Source of the DNA: Nitrospirota bacterium
Lineage (GTDB): Bacteria > Nitrospirota > Thermodesulfovibrionia > Thermodesulfovibrionales > UBA6898
Direction of reading: 5' to 3'
Assembly: GCA_003252075.1 (NCBI GenBank)
Contig: QKDO01000113.1
Span: forward strand, 1-64,000
Length of the DNA: 64,000 nucleotides
Position 1 is the first letter of the stretch; each line of letters begins with the position of its first letter. The position numbers were made by a program, and so were the translations under genes. The notes under the pieces are model-generated. The model did no database searches and had not been told where the DNA came from. It saw nothing but the letters and a program-made list of their open reading frames with translations. This document shows, one piece after another, positions 31,499-41,005 of this stretch.

Positions 31499-32398
31499 AT
31501 GGCACAGGCAAAAAGGAACGCATCGCAAGGATCTGCAGCGGCAAACAAGAGCAACCGTTCGCAGATCCTTATTGTCAGCGGTCTTTCCGGCTCCGGAAAG
31601 ACCGTAGCCCTCCGTGCAGTAGAAGATGCAGGATTTTATTGTGTAGACAATATACCCGTCTCTCTTATTCGCGCTTTGATCGAAAAGATATCGCCCCAGC
31701 AGAGTGCCGCACATATCGCCATCGGTATCGACATCCGTGAAAAGGAGTTCCTCGGTGATCTTAAATTGACGCTTACTGAGCTCAGGAAAGTTTTCCCTCT
31801 CCATATACTCTTTCTTGAAGCAGAGCCGACAGTTCTTGTCCGGCGCTTCAAGGAGACACGGAGGCCGCATCCGCTCGGCGGCACTATCGATCAGGCCATA
31901 GGAGATGAAAAAAAGGCACTTTCCGTATTAAAAAATAATGCTGACAGGGTGATTGATACCTCAGCGCTCTCTCCACATGAACTGCGAAGACTTGTTGCCG
32001 CCTTCTACGCCCCCCCCTCAGGACATAAGGATCTCGCGGTAAGCCTTATATCCTTTGGATTCAAGTATGGCATTCCCCAGAACATTGACCTGCTCTTTGA
32101 TGTGCGCTTCCTGCCAAATCCGTATTTTATTCCTGCCTTTAAAGAACTGAGCGGAACAGACAAGAAGGTGTCTGACTATGTCTTTTCCCATGCGGCCACG
32201 AGGAAGTTCATGAGAAAAATAAACGACCTTCTTACCTTTCTGATCCCTCATTATATCCATGAAGGAAAAACATACATCTCGATCGCGTTCGGCTGTACAG
32301 GTGGGCAGCACCGTTCGCCTGCCATCGTTGAGGAAATCGCCAAATCTCTTTCCGGAGACACCATCGACATGCATATCATCCACCGCGATATATCCTGA
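31499..32398 (+). CDS. rapZ: RNase adapter / nucleotide-binding protein RapZ
   Basis: 299 aa; VSGLSGSGKTVALRAVEDAGFYCVDNIP, IAFGCTGGQHRSPAIVE. Confidence 0.95.
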   Translation: MAQAKRNASQGSAAANKSNRSQILIVSGLSGSGKTVALRAVEDAGFYCVDNIPVSLIRALIEKISPQQSAAHIAIGIDIREKEFLGDLKLTLTELRKVFPLHILFLEAEPTVLVRRFKETRRPHPLGGTIDQAIGDEKKALSVLKNNADRVIDTSALSPHELRRLVAAFYAPPSGHKDLAVSLISFGFKYGIPQNIDLLFDVRFLPNPYFIPAFKELSGTDKKVSDYVFSHAATRKFMRKINDLLTFLIPHYIHEGKTYISIAFGCTGGQHRSPAIVEEIAKSLSGDTIDMHIIHRDIS

Positions 32399-32550
32399 CA
32401 TGCCGCAGAAGACTGCACATGCCTCCATCGCCCTGAGATTGTCGCTATGGTTTCCTGTCCGACCTGAGAACCAGAGAACACTTCGGCAACCGAGTGAGAA
32501 AGCCGGTGTCACGCGTGGCATCTGTACGTAAGGCTTTCGAACGAAGGCCA

Positions 32551-33189
32551 TTAGACCATTCTTCTATCGGGCCCGAAGATATATTTATGCAGCTGCAAAT
32601 TGAGCCTGACAGGCAGCCTGTCTGCAATGATCCATTCCACCAACTTCCGCGGCTCCAGATATCCAAAGGCGGGAGCAAAGAGTACTTCACAGCGGCTTGG
32701 CAGCCCCTCCTCCAGAACAATCCTTCTTGCCCATATATAATCTTTTTTATTGCAGAGAACAAACTTGACTTCATCCGATCTTTTGAGATGCTGAAAGTTG
32801 GTAAAATTATTTTTCAGGCTCATACCGCTTGCTGGTGTCTTCACATCCATGATCCTGATCACTCTGCTGTCAACCTCTCCGATCGGGAGCGTTCCATTCG
32901 TTTCCATCAGTACGGTGTATCCTGAATCAAGCAGCTGCACGGTAAGTCCTGCGACTTCATCTTTTTGAAGGAGTGGCTCACCTCCCGTAATCTCAACAAG
33001 CCGGATTGCTGCTTTATCTACTAGTGCGTATACGTATTCGACAGAAAGATCAGTCCCTTCATCATAAGAGTATTTTGTATCGCAGTATGAGCACCTGAGG
33101 TTGCAGCCGCTCATACGGATAAAGGTACAGGGTCGTCCTGCGTGCGTCGACTCACCCTGGATACTGGTAAATATTTCACAGACTTTCAT
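32551..33189 (-). CDS. queE: 7-carboxy-7-deazaguanine synthase
   Basis: 212 aa; EIFTSIQGESTHAGRPCTFIRMSGCNLRCSYCDTKYSYDEG radical-SAM motif. Confidence 0.94.
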   Translation of the reverse strand: MKVCEIFTSIQGESTHAGRPCTFIRMSGCNLRCSYCDTKYSYDEGTDLSVEYVYALVDKAAIRLVEITGGEPLLQKDEVAGLTVQLLDSGYTVLMETNGTLPIGEVDSRVIRIMDVKTPASGMSLKNNFTNFQHLKRSDEVKFVLCNKKDYIWARRIVLEEGLPSRCEVLFAPAFGYLEPRKLVEWIIADRLPVRLNLQLHKYIFGPDRRMV

Positions 33190-34022
33190 GAGGTTGCCTC
33201 GTGTTTTCCCCTGATCGTAAGATAGCCCGAAAAAAGTATCAGCATGCCACCATACAGGGAACGAATGCCCGGCATCTCATGGAGGAAGAACATTGCGAGT
33301 AAAATTGCACAGAGAGGTTCAAGATAGCCGAGCACTGCCGTCCTGGTTGCAGTAACATCACGCAGCCCACGGTAGTACAGCACCGGAGCTATCGTCGAAT
33401 GGACAACACCCATGAACAGGTAGCTCCAAACCGCATGTCGAGGGAATTCCCGGATGAATGGCGCCAGAAGCATGATGATCGTCGTATTGACGAGAAACGT
33501 CAGCACTACAGGGTGATACTGCCGTGAATACAGGCGGCCAAGTATCACGATGAGCGCATAGGCAACTCCCGAGACGGTCCCGGCGACGATACCAGCAGAC
33601 TGTTCCTCCCCCAGCGAGAGACCGTTCAGCATGATCCAAAGACCTGCAGAGGCAAGAAGCATGGCAGACATGAGAAGCCAAGACACCTTCTCTTTCAAGA
33701 AAACTACGGCAAGAACAGCCACGATTACCGGGGCAGTATAATGCGCCAGAACAGCATTGGCGACCGTCGTTGCCTTAAATGCAAAGTAATAAGTCAACAT
33801 GTTTACCGCTGAGACGACGCCAAGAATCAACGGATACTTTATTTTTGGCACGGCAGCAATCTCGCGATAAAGCCCCCTTGCAATAATGTATGTTCCCTGA
33901 AGCACGCCGGATATTATCAACGCATAAAATATGAGGATATGAACGGGAACCGCGGCCAGTCTGATAACGATACCCAGAGAACTCCAGAGAAATATGGCAA
34001 GCAGAATGTAAAATTGAGTCAT
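33186..34022 (-). CDS. EamA/DMT-family transporter
   Basis: 278 aa, ten predicted hydrophobic helices; EamA-like repeat. Confidence 0.85.
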   Translation of the reverse strand: MTQFYILLAIFLWSSLGIVIRLAAVPVHILIFYALIISGVLQGTYIIARGLYREIAAVPKIKYPLILGVVSAVNMLTYYFAFKATTVANAVLAHYTAPVIVAVLAVVFLKEKVSWLLMSAMLLASAGLWIMLNGLSLGEEQSAGIVAGTVSGVAYALIVILGRLYSRQYHPVVLTFLVNTTIIMLLAPFIREFPRHAVWSYLFMGVVHSTIAPVLYYRGLRDVTATRTAVLGYLEPLCAILLAMFFLHEMPGIRSLYGGMLILFSGYLTIRGKHEATS

Positions 34023-34031
34023 GAATCCGTA

Positions 34032-34520
34032 CTACTGAGCCCGGAACTTCTTTCGCAATGCACGTTCAACATGGGGTGGCACGAGACCATTGACCGTTCC
34101 CCCAAGAGATGATATCTCCTTGACAATCGTTGCGGTGAGATATGAATATTCCTCGCTCGGCATCATGAATACAGTCTCAATATCCGATGAAAGCCGCCTG
34201 TTCATCAAAGCCAGCTGCAGTTCATATTCGAAATCAGATACAGCCCGCAACCCCCTGACAATTGCTATCCCTTTTTTTTCCCTCACATAGTCCACAAGGA
34301 GGCCGTCGAACATTTCCATGCTGACTCTTTTATAACCCTTGAGCGTTTCACGGATAAGTGCCAGGCGCTCATCAACGGTAAATAATGGATTCTTCTTTGG
34401 ACTCGGAGCAACAGCAACAATCAGATGATCAAAGATCCTGAGACCCCTTCGGACAAGATCAAGATGACCGTTTGTAAACGGATCGAACGTACCGGGATAA
34501 ATAGCAGTCCGTTTTTTCAT
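34032..34520 (-). CDS. coaD: Pantetheine-phosphate adenylyltransferase
   Basis: 162 aa; AIYPGTFDPFTNGHLDLVRRG. Confidence 0.97.
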   Translation of the reverse strand: MKKRTAIYPGTFDPFTNGHLDLVRRGLRIFDHLIVAVAPSPKKNPLFTVDERLALIRETLKGYKRVSMEMFDGLLVDYVREKKGIAIVRGLRAVSDFEYELQLALMNRRLSSDIETVFMMPSEEYSYLTATIVKEISSLGGTVNGLVPPHVERALRKKFRAQ

Positions 34521-35098
34521 TCTTCTTTCCTGTACAGCGCAAGCATGGTATCGCCATACCGGTATTGCCTCCTACATGCTAAGGTACCCATTTTTTCCGG
34601 CACCTTTTTCTTTTTGGAATGTTCACAAACAATGACGCCCCGTGCATCTAAGATACCATATTCTTCGATCAATGGCAGGATTTTCTCGATTTCTCCCGAA
34701 TCATAGGGAGGATCTGCAAAAATGATGTCATATTGTTCGCCTGACCCCGATATCCTCTTCAGAAATGTCTCAGCCTGCTCGCAATAAATTTCTGCCCTGT
34801 CTCTGCACCCGATCTTCTCGATGTCCTCCTGAATGGCCTTGGCACGGAAGCGCACCATTTCAACAAATACGATTCTGCCAGCTCCCCTAGATGCCGCTTC
34901 AATTCCGATAGTCCCGCTTCCTGCATACAGATCGAGAAAGGATGAGCCTTCCAGTTCACCTCTGAGAATATCAAATAAGGCTTCCCGCACTTTTGCCGGT
35001 GTGGGTCGCAGTTCAGCTCCTTCCTTCTGCTTTCCAAAGAGCTTTTTTTTCCCTATTGCTCGCCCCTTGAATGATCCTGAAGATACCCTCATACCCAA
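34517..35098 (-). CDS. rsmD: 16S rRNA (guanine966-N2) methyltransferase
   Basis: 193 aa; RPTPAKVREALFDIL, LDLYAGSGTIGIEAASRGA, IIFADPPYDSGE. Confidence 0.94.
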   Translation of the reverse strand: MGMRVSSGSFKGRAIGKKKLFGKQKEGAELRPTPAKVREALFDILRGELEGSSFLDLYAGSGTIGIEAASRGAGRIVFVEMVRFRAKAIQEDIEKIGCRDRAEIYCEQAETFLKRISGSGEQYDIIFADPPYDSGEIEKILPLIEEYGILDARGVIVCEHSKKKKVPEKMGTLACRRQYRYGDTMLALYRKEE

Positions 35099-35191
35099 TC
35101 AAACCTTATGAACACTATCTTACCCTCCCAGTATCAGCAGAGACAGCAGTAGAAGGCAATGTATTTCTTGCCACGCTGTCATGTTTTTAGC

Positions 35192-35220
35192 ATTATATCC
35201 GCTTCTAAGGACCGCAGCAA
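35192..35220 (-). promoter_or_regulatory. Predicted sigma70 promoter for the rsmD-coaD unit
   Basis: Minus strand TTGCTG-N17-TATAAT (-35 at 35215-35220, -10 at 35192-35197). Confidence 0.55.
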
Positions 35221-35416
35221 GGGATTTATGTTAGCCCGAGTAGGCTATGAATGAGATTTACCGCAGCATTATCGCTAAACCTTATCGCGAGATGTTACTA
35301 CCCCAGAAGAGACAGTAACAAGCCCAGTCGCAAAGACTCATTTAGGCTATCGCGTGCCATACCAGAAGCCGGAAGTCCGCCGTTACAATAATGAGGTTCT
35401 TCTTTAAGTTTATCGC

Positions 35417-35905
35417 CTAATTACCTGTAAAAATGAGTTTTTGAAATATTTCTTTTTCCTCTTCTGAGAGATTTTTCCAGAATCTGGACTGCTTAAGATG
35501 TTGCATCCTTTCATGTGCCGGCATTTCCCTGTCCCTAGCATACCTCTTTTGGGCTTGCACCCTGCTGTCCGCAGGGAGAGAATCTATCCTGTCAAGCCTC
35601 CTTTTCACTCTATCCCGTCCCGCTGGTTCGAGACTCCTATACTGACGGTAACGTTCTTTGAGCCTCTGCTGATCCTCCAAAGAAAGTCCATGAAACTCTC
35701 TATAATTCCGTCTTATTCGCTCTTTCCTTTCAGGCGTGCTGGACTTCCATTCGCAATAGTTTTGGATGACCCTCTTTTTTTCCTCTGCGGACATAGACTC
35801 CCATAAAACCTTATTCCTGCTCATTCTCGTATCGTCAGCAACGGCATAATCTCCCTGCAGAAGGACAAAAGAAAACATCAATAAAATCAGTATGCTCCAC
35901 TTCAT
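35417..35905 (-). CDS. DUF3106-like protein, Arg/Glu-rich, secreted
   Basis: 162 aa; signal peptide, repeated (W/Y)xxLSPEE-like segments (LWESMSAEEKKRVIQNY, REFHGLSLEDQQRLKERYRQY). Confidence 0.7.
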   Translation of the reverse strand: MKWSILILLMFSFVLLQGDYAVADDTRMSRNKVLWESMSAEEKKRVIQNYCEWKSSTPERKERIRRNYREFHGLSLEDQQRLKERYRQYRSLEPAGRDRVKRRLDRIDSLPADSRVQAQKRYARDREMPAHERMQHLKQSRFWKNLSEEEKEIFQKLIFTGN

Positions 35906-36444
35906 GTCAGCGCCGCATCCAGGGAACTTCTTTGTCTATCCCTCTCCATCTGTTTAGGGTCATCAATAAGAGGCAGATAATCGATATTTACAAGCTCCTC
36001 CATCGTATCGTAGAACTCCTCATCCCGAAGAACATGCAGATTTGCGATTAGTTCGTCTTCATTGAAATCGAGATGCTGAGCAGTGAGCTGCATTGGAAGT
36101 GCAGGCAATGGCATCTGGTTTTGTTTCTCATGCTGCAATCCCGCAAACCTGAATACCAGGCTTACAACAATGACAATCGCAGCAGCAGCAACAGGAATAA
36201 CAAACTTTGCCCAGCGCATTTTTCGCTGCGTGGCTATATGGGAAAGAACCTCCATCCTTATTTTTCCTGGCGGATCAATATCTTCCCACATCTCAAGTAT
36301 ATGCCATGCATCGTTGAGTTCCAAGTCCCCTTTTCTGCATAGATGGCAGATAGTTGCATGTTCCTCAATATTTCTCACTACTTCGTCTGCCAGCTCCCCG
36401 TCATGGTATGCAGTCAGCATTTCCCGGATTACCTTACATTCCAC
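35902..36444 (-). CDS. Anti-sigma factor (zf-HC2 type)
   Basis: 180 aa; EEHATICHLCRKGD zinc finger (HxxxCxxC), single TM helix; follows an ECF sigma gene. Confidence 0.82.
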   Translation of the reverse strand: MECKVIREMLTAYHDGELADEVVRNIEEHATICHLCRKGDLELNDAWHILEMWEDIDPPGKIRMEVLSHIATQRKMRWAKFVIPVAAAAIVIVVSLVFRFAGLQHEKQNQMPLPALPMQLTAQHLDFNEDELIANLHVLRDEEFYDTMEELVNIDYLPLIDDPKQMERDRQRSSLDAALT

Positions 36445-36480
36445 GATCTCCTCCTCTATATTTAACCCTAGTAACGCTTT

Positions 36481-37038
36481 TCAGGTTTCTTGCTTCAGTC
36501 CGCTCAATTCTTTTGCGAGAATGTTTTTTGCCCGGTAGATTCTCAGTTTTACCGCAGTGACTGTGCAGCCCATAATAGCGGCGATCTCATCGTATGGTAG
36601 ACCATGATATTTGCTCAGAATGACCGCCATCTTCATATTTTCTGGCAGACAGTTTATTGCCCTGATCACAATCTCTCTCGTCTCTTGTCTAGCGATACGT
36701 TCTGCGGGATGCTCTTCCTTTGCCGGTAATTCCGGCATGAATTCGTTATGCATAGAGACGATCTCCGCTGATTTTCTGGCTCGCAACACGTTAAAACACA
36801 GGTTTTTCACGATCGTATACAACCAGGTAGTAAACTTGGCATCGGGTGTATAGGTCTGTGACGCCCTATAAATACGGATAAAAACATCCTGTGTAATATC
36901 CACGGCATCATCCGAATTATTGAGAAAGCGAAGTGCGAGATTATAGACGGATCTCTGATGGCGCGCTAAAAGCAGCTCGAAGGCCTTCTCATCGCCCTTC
37001 TTGATGCGGGCCATCAAGGCGATGTCCGTATCTTCCAT
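36481..37038 (-). CDS. ECF-type RNA polymerase sigma factor (RpoE-like)
   Basis: 185 aa; LALRFLNNSDDAVDITQDVFIRIYRA, region 4 helix GLPYDEIAAIMGCTVTAVKLRIYRAK. Confidence 0.92.
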   Translation of the reverse strand: MEDTDIALMARIKKGDEKAFELLLARHQRSVYNLALRFLNNSDDAVDITQDVFIRIYRASQTYTPDAKFTTWLYTIVKNLCFNVLRARKSAEIVSMHNEFMPELPAKEEHPAERIARQETREIVIRAINCLPENMKMAVILSKYHGLPYDEIAAIMGCTVTAVKLRIYRAKNILAKELSGLKQET

Positions 37039-37040
37039 GC

Positions 37041-37697
37041 TTAACCGGAGATTTGAGGGCTTACGAGAGAGCTGTTATCCGGGTTATGATCGTGAATTTT
37101 AACTTTCCTCCCAACTACTTCAAGTCTATTCTCGGCAAACAACCTGATGGCTTCCGGAAATATCTTGTGCTCCAGTGTCAGGATCCGCTCAGAGAGGGCA
37201 TCTTCGGTATCCTCGAAAAAAGTAGGGACTGCCGCCTGTATGATGATAGGGCCGGTATCTATTCCCTCATCGACAAAATGAACCGTACATCCCGAAATCT
37301 TAACACCATAATCTACTGCCTGGCCCTGGCCATGAAGGCCGGGAAACGACGGCAGAAGCGCAGGATGAATGTTCATGATCCTGAAACGAAAGGCATCTAC
37401 CAGAGGTTTCCCCACCACCCGCATAAACCCGGCAAGCACGACCAACCCGACCTCCCGGATCTTCAGTTCGTGGGAAATCTTTTTATAGTAATCGGTTCGA
37501 GATGCAGAGAGCTTCGGGATGAGGATAAGAGTTTCTATGCCATGCTTCCGCGCTCTCTCTATTGCGTAAGCGTTCGGATTGTCCGTGATAAGGAGAACGA
37601 TTTTTGCTCTGAGGTAGCCTGAATCAATGGCATCAATAATTGACTGAAAATTAGATCCCCGCCCTGAAGCAAGGACGCCGATGGAAAGCGACTCCAT
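37041..37697 (-). CDS. purN: Phosphoribosylglycinamide formyltransferase
   Basis: 218 aa; VLASGRGSNFQSIIDAI, NIHPALLPSFPGLHGQGQAVDYG. Confidence 0.95.
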   Translation of the reverse strand: MESLSIGVLASGRGSNFQSIIDAIDSGYLRAKIVLLITDNPNAYAIERARKHGIETLILIPKLSASRTDYYKKISHELKIREVGLVVLAGFMRVVGKPLVDAFRFRIMNIHPALLPSFPGLHGQGQAVDYGVKISGCTVHFVDEGIDTGPIIIQAAVPTFFEDTEDALSERILTLEHKIFPEAIRLFAENRLEVVGRKVKIHDHNPDNSSLVSPQISG

Positions 37698-37748
37698 TCA
37701 TTTCTCCTCATACCATATTTCTGTAATTATGATAAGTAATTGATACAG

Positions 37749-38705
37749 CTACAGCCTGATATCAATGAATGCTCTCTCGCGAAGCGATTTGATCCACGCA
37801 TTATAGCGCTCCGTAAAGAGCTTGTTGTTAAGTGCATTTTTTGCGTCATCCCGACTTTCCAGAGGAGATTTTTTCCCTACCTTCTCCTCAAGCTTGATAA
37901 TGTGAATGCCGGCATCTGTCCAAAAAGGCTTGCTCACATCGCCTACCCTCATTTCTGACAGTGCCGTACTGAACTCCTTGGCCAGACTCCCTTTTTCAAT
38001 GAAGCCCAGATCGCCGCCCGTATTCTTATTCGGACCCTCCGAGTATTCTCTCACTAAAGCATCGAAGTCTTGACCCTGCATGATCTTGTCATAAACAGCC
38101 CGAGAAAGTTCATCGATCCTGGCCCGGTCGGCCGCATCCGCGGGTTTTTTGAAAAAAATCTGACGAATGCGATATCTTTCCCCTGATCCTTCGAAGTTCT
38201 TATTATCGCGGATAAAAGCATCGATATCCTGATCAGTCACCAAGACTTTGTTCCGCACCTGCTGGTTCACAAGCTTGCTGATAATAATCTGCTCCCGCAA
38301 ACGCTTCTTATATTCATCAAAGGAATATCCTTCTGCTTTAAGTGATTCCTGAAACTGTATTTCAGACATCTTATATTTATTCTTGATGTTGTCTATGGCT
38401 TCTTTTAATTCAGCGTCTGACACCTTGATTCCATATTCCTTTGCCTCCTGAAGTTGAAGCTTGACATTAATAAGGCTCTCAAGAAAACCTGTCTCATTCT
38501 CCTTAAAAACTTTCATTCTCTCTTCCTCGCTGAGTGTCCTGACCCCGGGCATAGCATCCGTCTCCATAGATCGGTAGAGTTCGCTCCATGTTATCACTTC
38601 CTGGTTCACAATCGCCACAACGCGGTCCAGAAGGTAGGCAGCAGAGGCAGGGGAAAAAAACAATACGCAGAATAGGCAAGAAACAATGAACTTCTTTATA
38701 ACCAT
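37749..38705 (-). CDS. SurA/PpiC-type periplasmic peptidyl-prolyl isomerase
   Basis: 318 aa; signal peptide, SurA N domain, PpiC rotamase domain. Confidence 0.9.
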   Translation of the reverse strand: MVIKKFIVSCLFCVLFFSPASAAYLLDRVVAIVNQEVITWSELYRSMETDAMPGVRTLSEEERMKVFKENETGFLESLINVKLQLQEAKEYGIKVSDAELKEAIDNIKNKYKMSEIQFQESLKAEGYSFDEYKKRLREQIIISKLVNQQVRNKVLVTDQDIDAFIRDNKNFEGSGERYRIRQIFFKKPADAADRARIDELSRAVYDKIMQGQDFDALVREYSEGPNKNTGGDLGFIEKGSLAKEFSTALSEMRVGDVSKPFWTDAGIHIIKLEEKVGKKSPLESRDDAKNALNNKLFTERYNAWIKSLRERAFIDIRL

Positions 38706-38792
38706 GTCAACCTCCGAATTTTATACTATATACCATGTATTTTCGGAAAATCTATGCTTCTTTATATTATAAATCTATTAGTTTTTTTTATA

Positions 38793-38822
38793 TTGAAGAT
38801 TATTTCGAAGTATTGCTATAAT
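38793..38822 (+). promoter_or_regulatory. Predicted sigma70 promoter for fhs
   Basis: TTGAAG (38793-38798), 18-bp spacer, TATAAT (38817-38822), about 105 nt before the fhs start. Confidence 0.65.
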
Positions 38823-38928
38823 CACGGGGCCGGATGCGAATTTATCGGGAAAAGACGTCATAATCAGCTCAGAATGCAGCCCGGCGCGGATCCTACGTCC
38901 GAAAAAAATTCTAATTTAGGAGGTTTTT

Positions 38929-40692
38929 ATGCCGTATGATGCAACAAAGTTAGCTGACTGGCAGATTTCCGAAGAAGCTGAAAAGAATATGCCGACCCCC
39001 GAGGAATGGCGCGAGAAACTTGGCCTTCAGAAGGACGAGATGCTTCCCATGGGCCGCCTGTCGAAGATCGACTTCCTGAAGGTCATCGAGCGCCTCAAGG
39101 GGAGGCCTGACGGCAAATATATTGAGGTTACGGCCATTACCCCCACCCCGCTGGGCGAAGGCAAGAGCACTACGTCGTGCGGCCTTATGGAGGGCTTGGG
39201 CAAGCGGGGTGTCAACGTCGGAGGTGCCCTGCGCCAGCCTTCCGGCGGCCCTACCATGAACGTGAAGGGCACGGCGGCAGGCGGCGGCAATTCTCTGCTG
39301 ATCCCTATGACTGAGTTCTCCCTCGGTCTCACCGGCGACATCAACGACATCATGAACGCCCACAACCTGGCCATGGTAGCTATGACCTCCAGGATGCAGC
39401 ACGAAAGAAACTACAACGACGAGCAGCTGGCGAGGCTGACTAAGATGAGGAGGCTCAACATCGATCCCACTCGCGTGGAGATGGGCTGGATCATGGACTT
39501 CTGCGCCCAGAGCCTTCGCAACATCATCATCGGCATCGGCGGCAAGAGCGACGGCTTCATGATGCAGTCGAAGTTCGGCATCGCCGTGGGCTCAGAGTGC
39601 ATGGCCATTCTGTCCATCGCCAACGACCTCGCGGACCTGAAGCAGCGCCTCAACAAGATCACCGTCGCCTTCGACAAGAGCGGCAAGCCGGTCACCACCG
39701 GAGACCTTGAGGTGGGCAACGCCATGGCGGCCTTCATGCGCAATACCATCAACCCCACGCTCATGTGCACAGCTGAATACAACCCCTGTTTCGTCCATGC
39801 GGGGCCCTTCGCCAACATCGCGGTCGGACAGTCTTCCATCATCGCCGACCGGGTCGGCCTGAAGCTCTTCGATTACCATGTGACGGAGTCCGGGTTTGCC
39901 GCCGACATCGGGTTCGAGAAGTTCTGGAACGTCAAGTCCCGCTTCAGCGGCCTGAAGCCCCATGTTTCGGTGCTCACGTCTACGGTTCGGGCGCTGAAGA
40001 TGCACGGCGGAGGACCCAAGGTCGTGGCCGGAAAGGCCCTGCCCGATGAGTACACCAAGGAAAACATTGCCTTGGTCGAAAAAGGCTGCGCCAACATGGT
40101 CCACATGATCAATGTCATCCGCAAGTCGGGCATCAACCCGGTAGTCTGCATCAACCGGTTCTACACCGATACCGACGCCGAAGTCGCCGTGGTCAAGAAG
40201 GCTGCCGAGGCCGCAGGCGCCCGCTGCGCAGAGTCCCAGCACTGGCTCAAGGGCGGCGAGGGAGCATTGGAACTGGCCGATGCGGTCATCGACGCCTGTA
40301 AGGACAATAACAACTTCAAGTTCCTCTACCCGCTTGAGATGAAACTGCGCGACCGCGTCGCCATCATTGCCAAGGAGGTCTATGGCGCAGACGGCGTCTC
40401 CTGGCTTCCAGAGGCTGAAGCAAAGGCCAAGATGCTGGAAGAGGATCCGCAGTACGCCGACTATGCAACCATGATGGTCAAGACCCACCTGAGCCTCAGC
40501 CACGAGCCCTCGCTCAAGGGAGTGCCGAAGGGCTGGACCCTTCCCATCAGGGACGTGCTGATCTATTCGGGGGCCAAGTTCCTTTGCCCTATGGCCGGGA
40601 CGATCAGTCTCATGCCAGGGACGAGCTCGAACCCTGCATTCAGAAGGGTCGACGTGGATGTCAACACCGGAAAGGTGAGCGGACTGTTCTAA
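38929..40692 (+). CDS. fhs: Formate--tetrahydrofolate ligase
   Basis: 587 aa; [30 protein letters not shown]-equivalent [19 protein letters not shown] upstream. Confidence 0.96.
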   Translation: MPYDATKLADWQISEEAEKNMPTPEEWREKLGLQKDEMLPMGRLSKIDFLKVIERLKGRPDGKYIEVTAITPTPLGEGKSTTSCGLMEGLGKRGVNVGGALRQPSGGPTMNVKGTAAGGGNSLLIPMTEFSLGLTGDINDIMNAHNLAMVAMTSRMQHERNYNDEQLARLTKMRRLNIDPTRVEMGWIMDFCAQSLRNIIIGIGGKSDGFMMQSKFGIAVGSECMAILSIANDLADLKQRLNKITVAFDKSGKPVTTGDLEVGNAMAAFMRNTINPTLMCTAEYNPCFVHAGPFANIAVGQSSIIADRVGLKLFDYHVTESGFAADIGFEKFWNVKSRFSGLKPHVSVLTSTVRALKMHGGGPKVVAGKALPDEYTKENIALVEKGCANMVHMINVIRKSGINPVVCINRFYTDTDAEVAVVKKAAEAAGARCAESQHWLKGGEGALELADAVIDACKDNNNFKFLYPLEMKLRDRVAIIAKEVYGADGVSWLPEAEAKAKMLEEDPQYADYATMMVKTHLSLSHEPSLKGVPKGWTLPIRDVLIYSGAKFLCPMAGTISLMPGTSSNPAFRRVDVDVNTGKVSGLF

Positions 40693-40715
40693 CCACCTAT
40701 TTTCCTCATCGCCGC

Positions 40716-40756
40716 AATAAAGAACCCCCCTGAATTCTGCAGGGGGGTTCTTTATT
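40716..40756 (+). terminator. Strong hairpin terminator after fhs
   Basis: AATAAAGAACCCCCCT-GAATTCTGC-AGGGGGGTTCTTTATT, 16-bp perfect stem. Confidence 0.9.
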
Positions 40757-41005
40757 GGGAAATGGCCAATTCCCTTGAGATTGAGAAGCTGTCATGCCAT
40801 AAAGACTCTCAAGCTGGATATCAGATCACTGTTCTCACAGGGTATAGTCAATTCATTCTACATAAAATCTAGAGTCTACACGCATTCCTAACTCGTCTTG
40901 AAACACCTACCTATCGACCTCCTCGAGAATAGTCCGAGAGAAATTAGACAGATACGTCGCCATTCTTAATGTTTTCTTTTCGTGTCAGCGTGGTAAACTT
41001 ATCCT

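Noticed and set aside
39592-40503. 303-aa minus-strand ORF opposite fhs (also 38950..39402 and 39411..39842)
   Set aside because: Antisense shadow ORFs caused by the GC-rich third positions of fhs; sequences are low-complexity and match no family.
40757-41005. Intergenic region between fhs and the deacetylase gene as a possible ncRNA
   Set aside because: Only small weak hairpins seen after the fhs terminator; no convincing structure.
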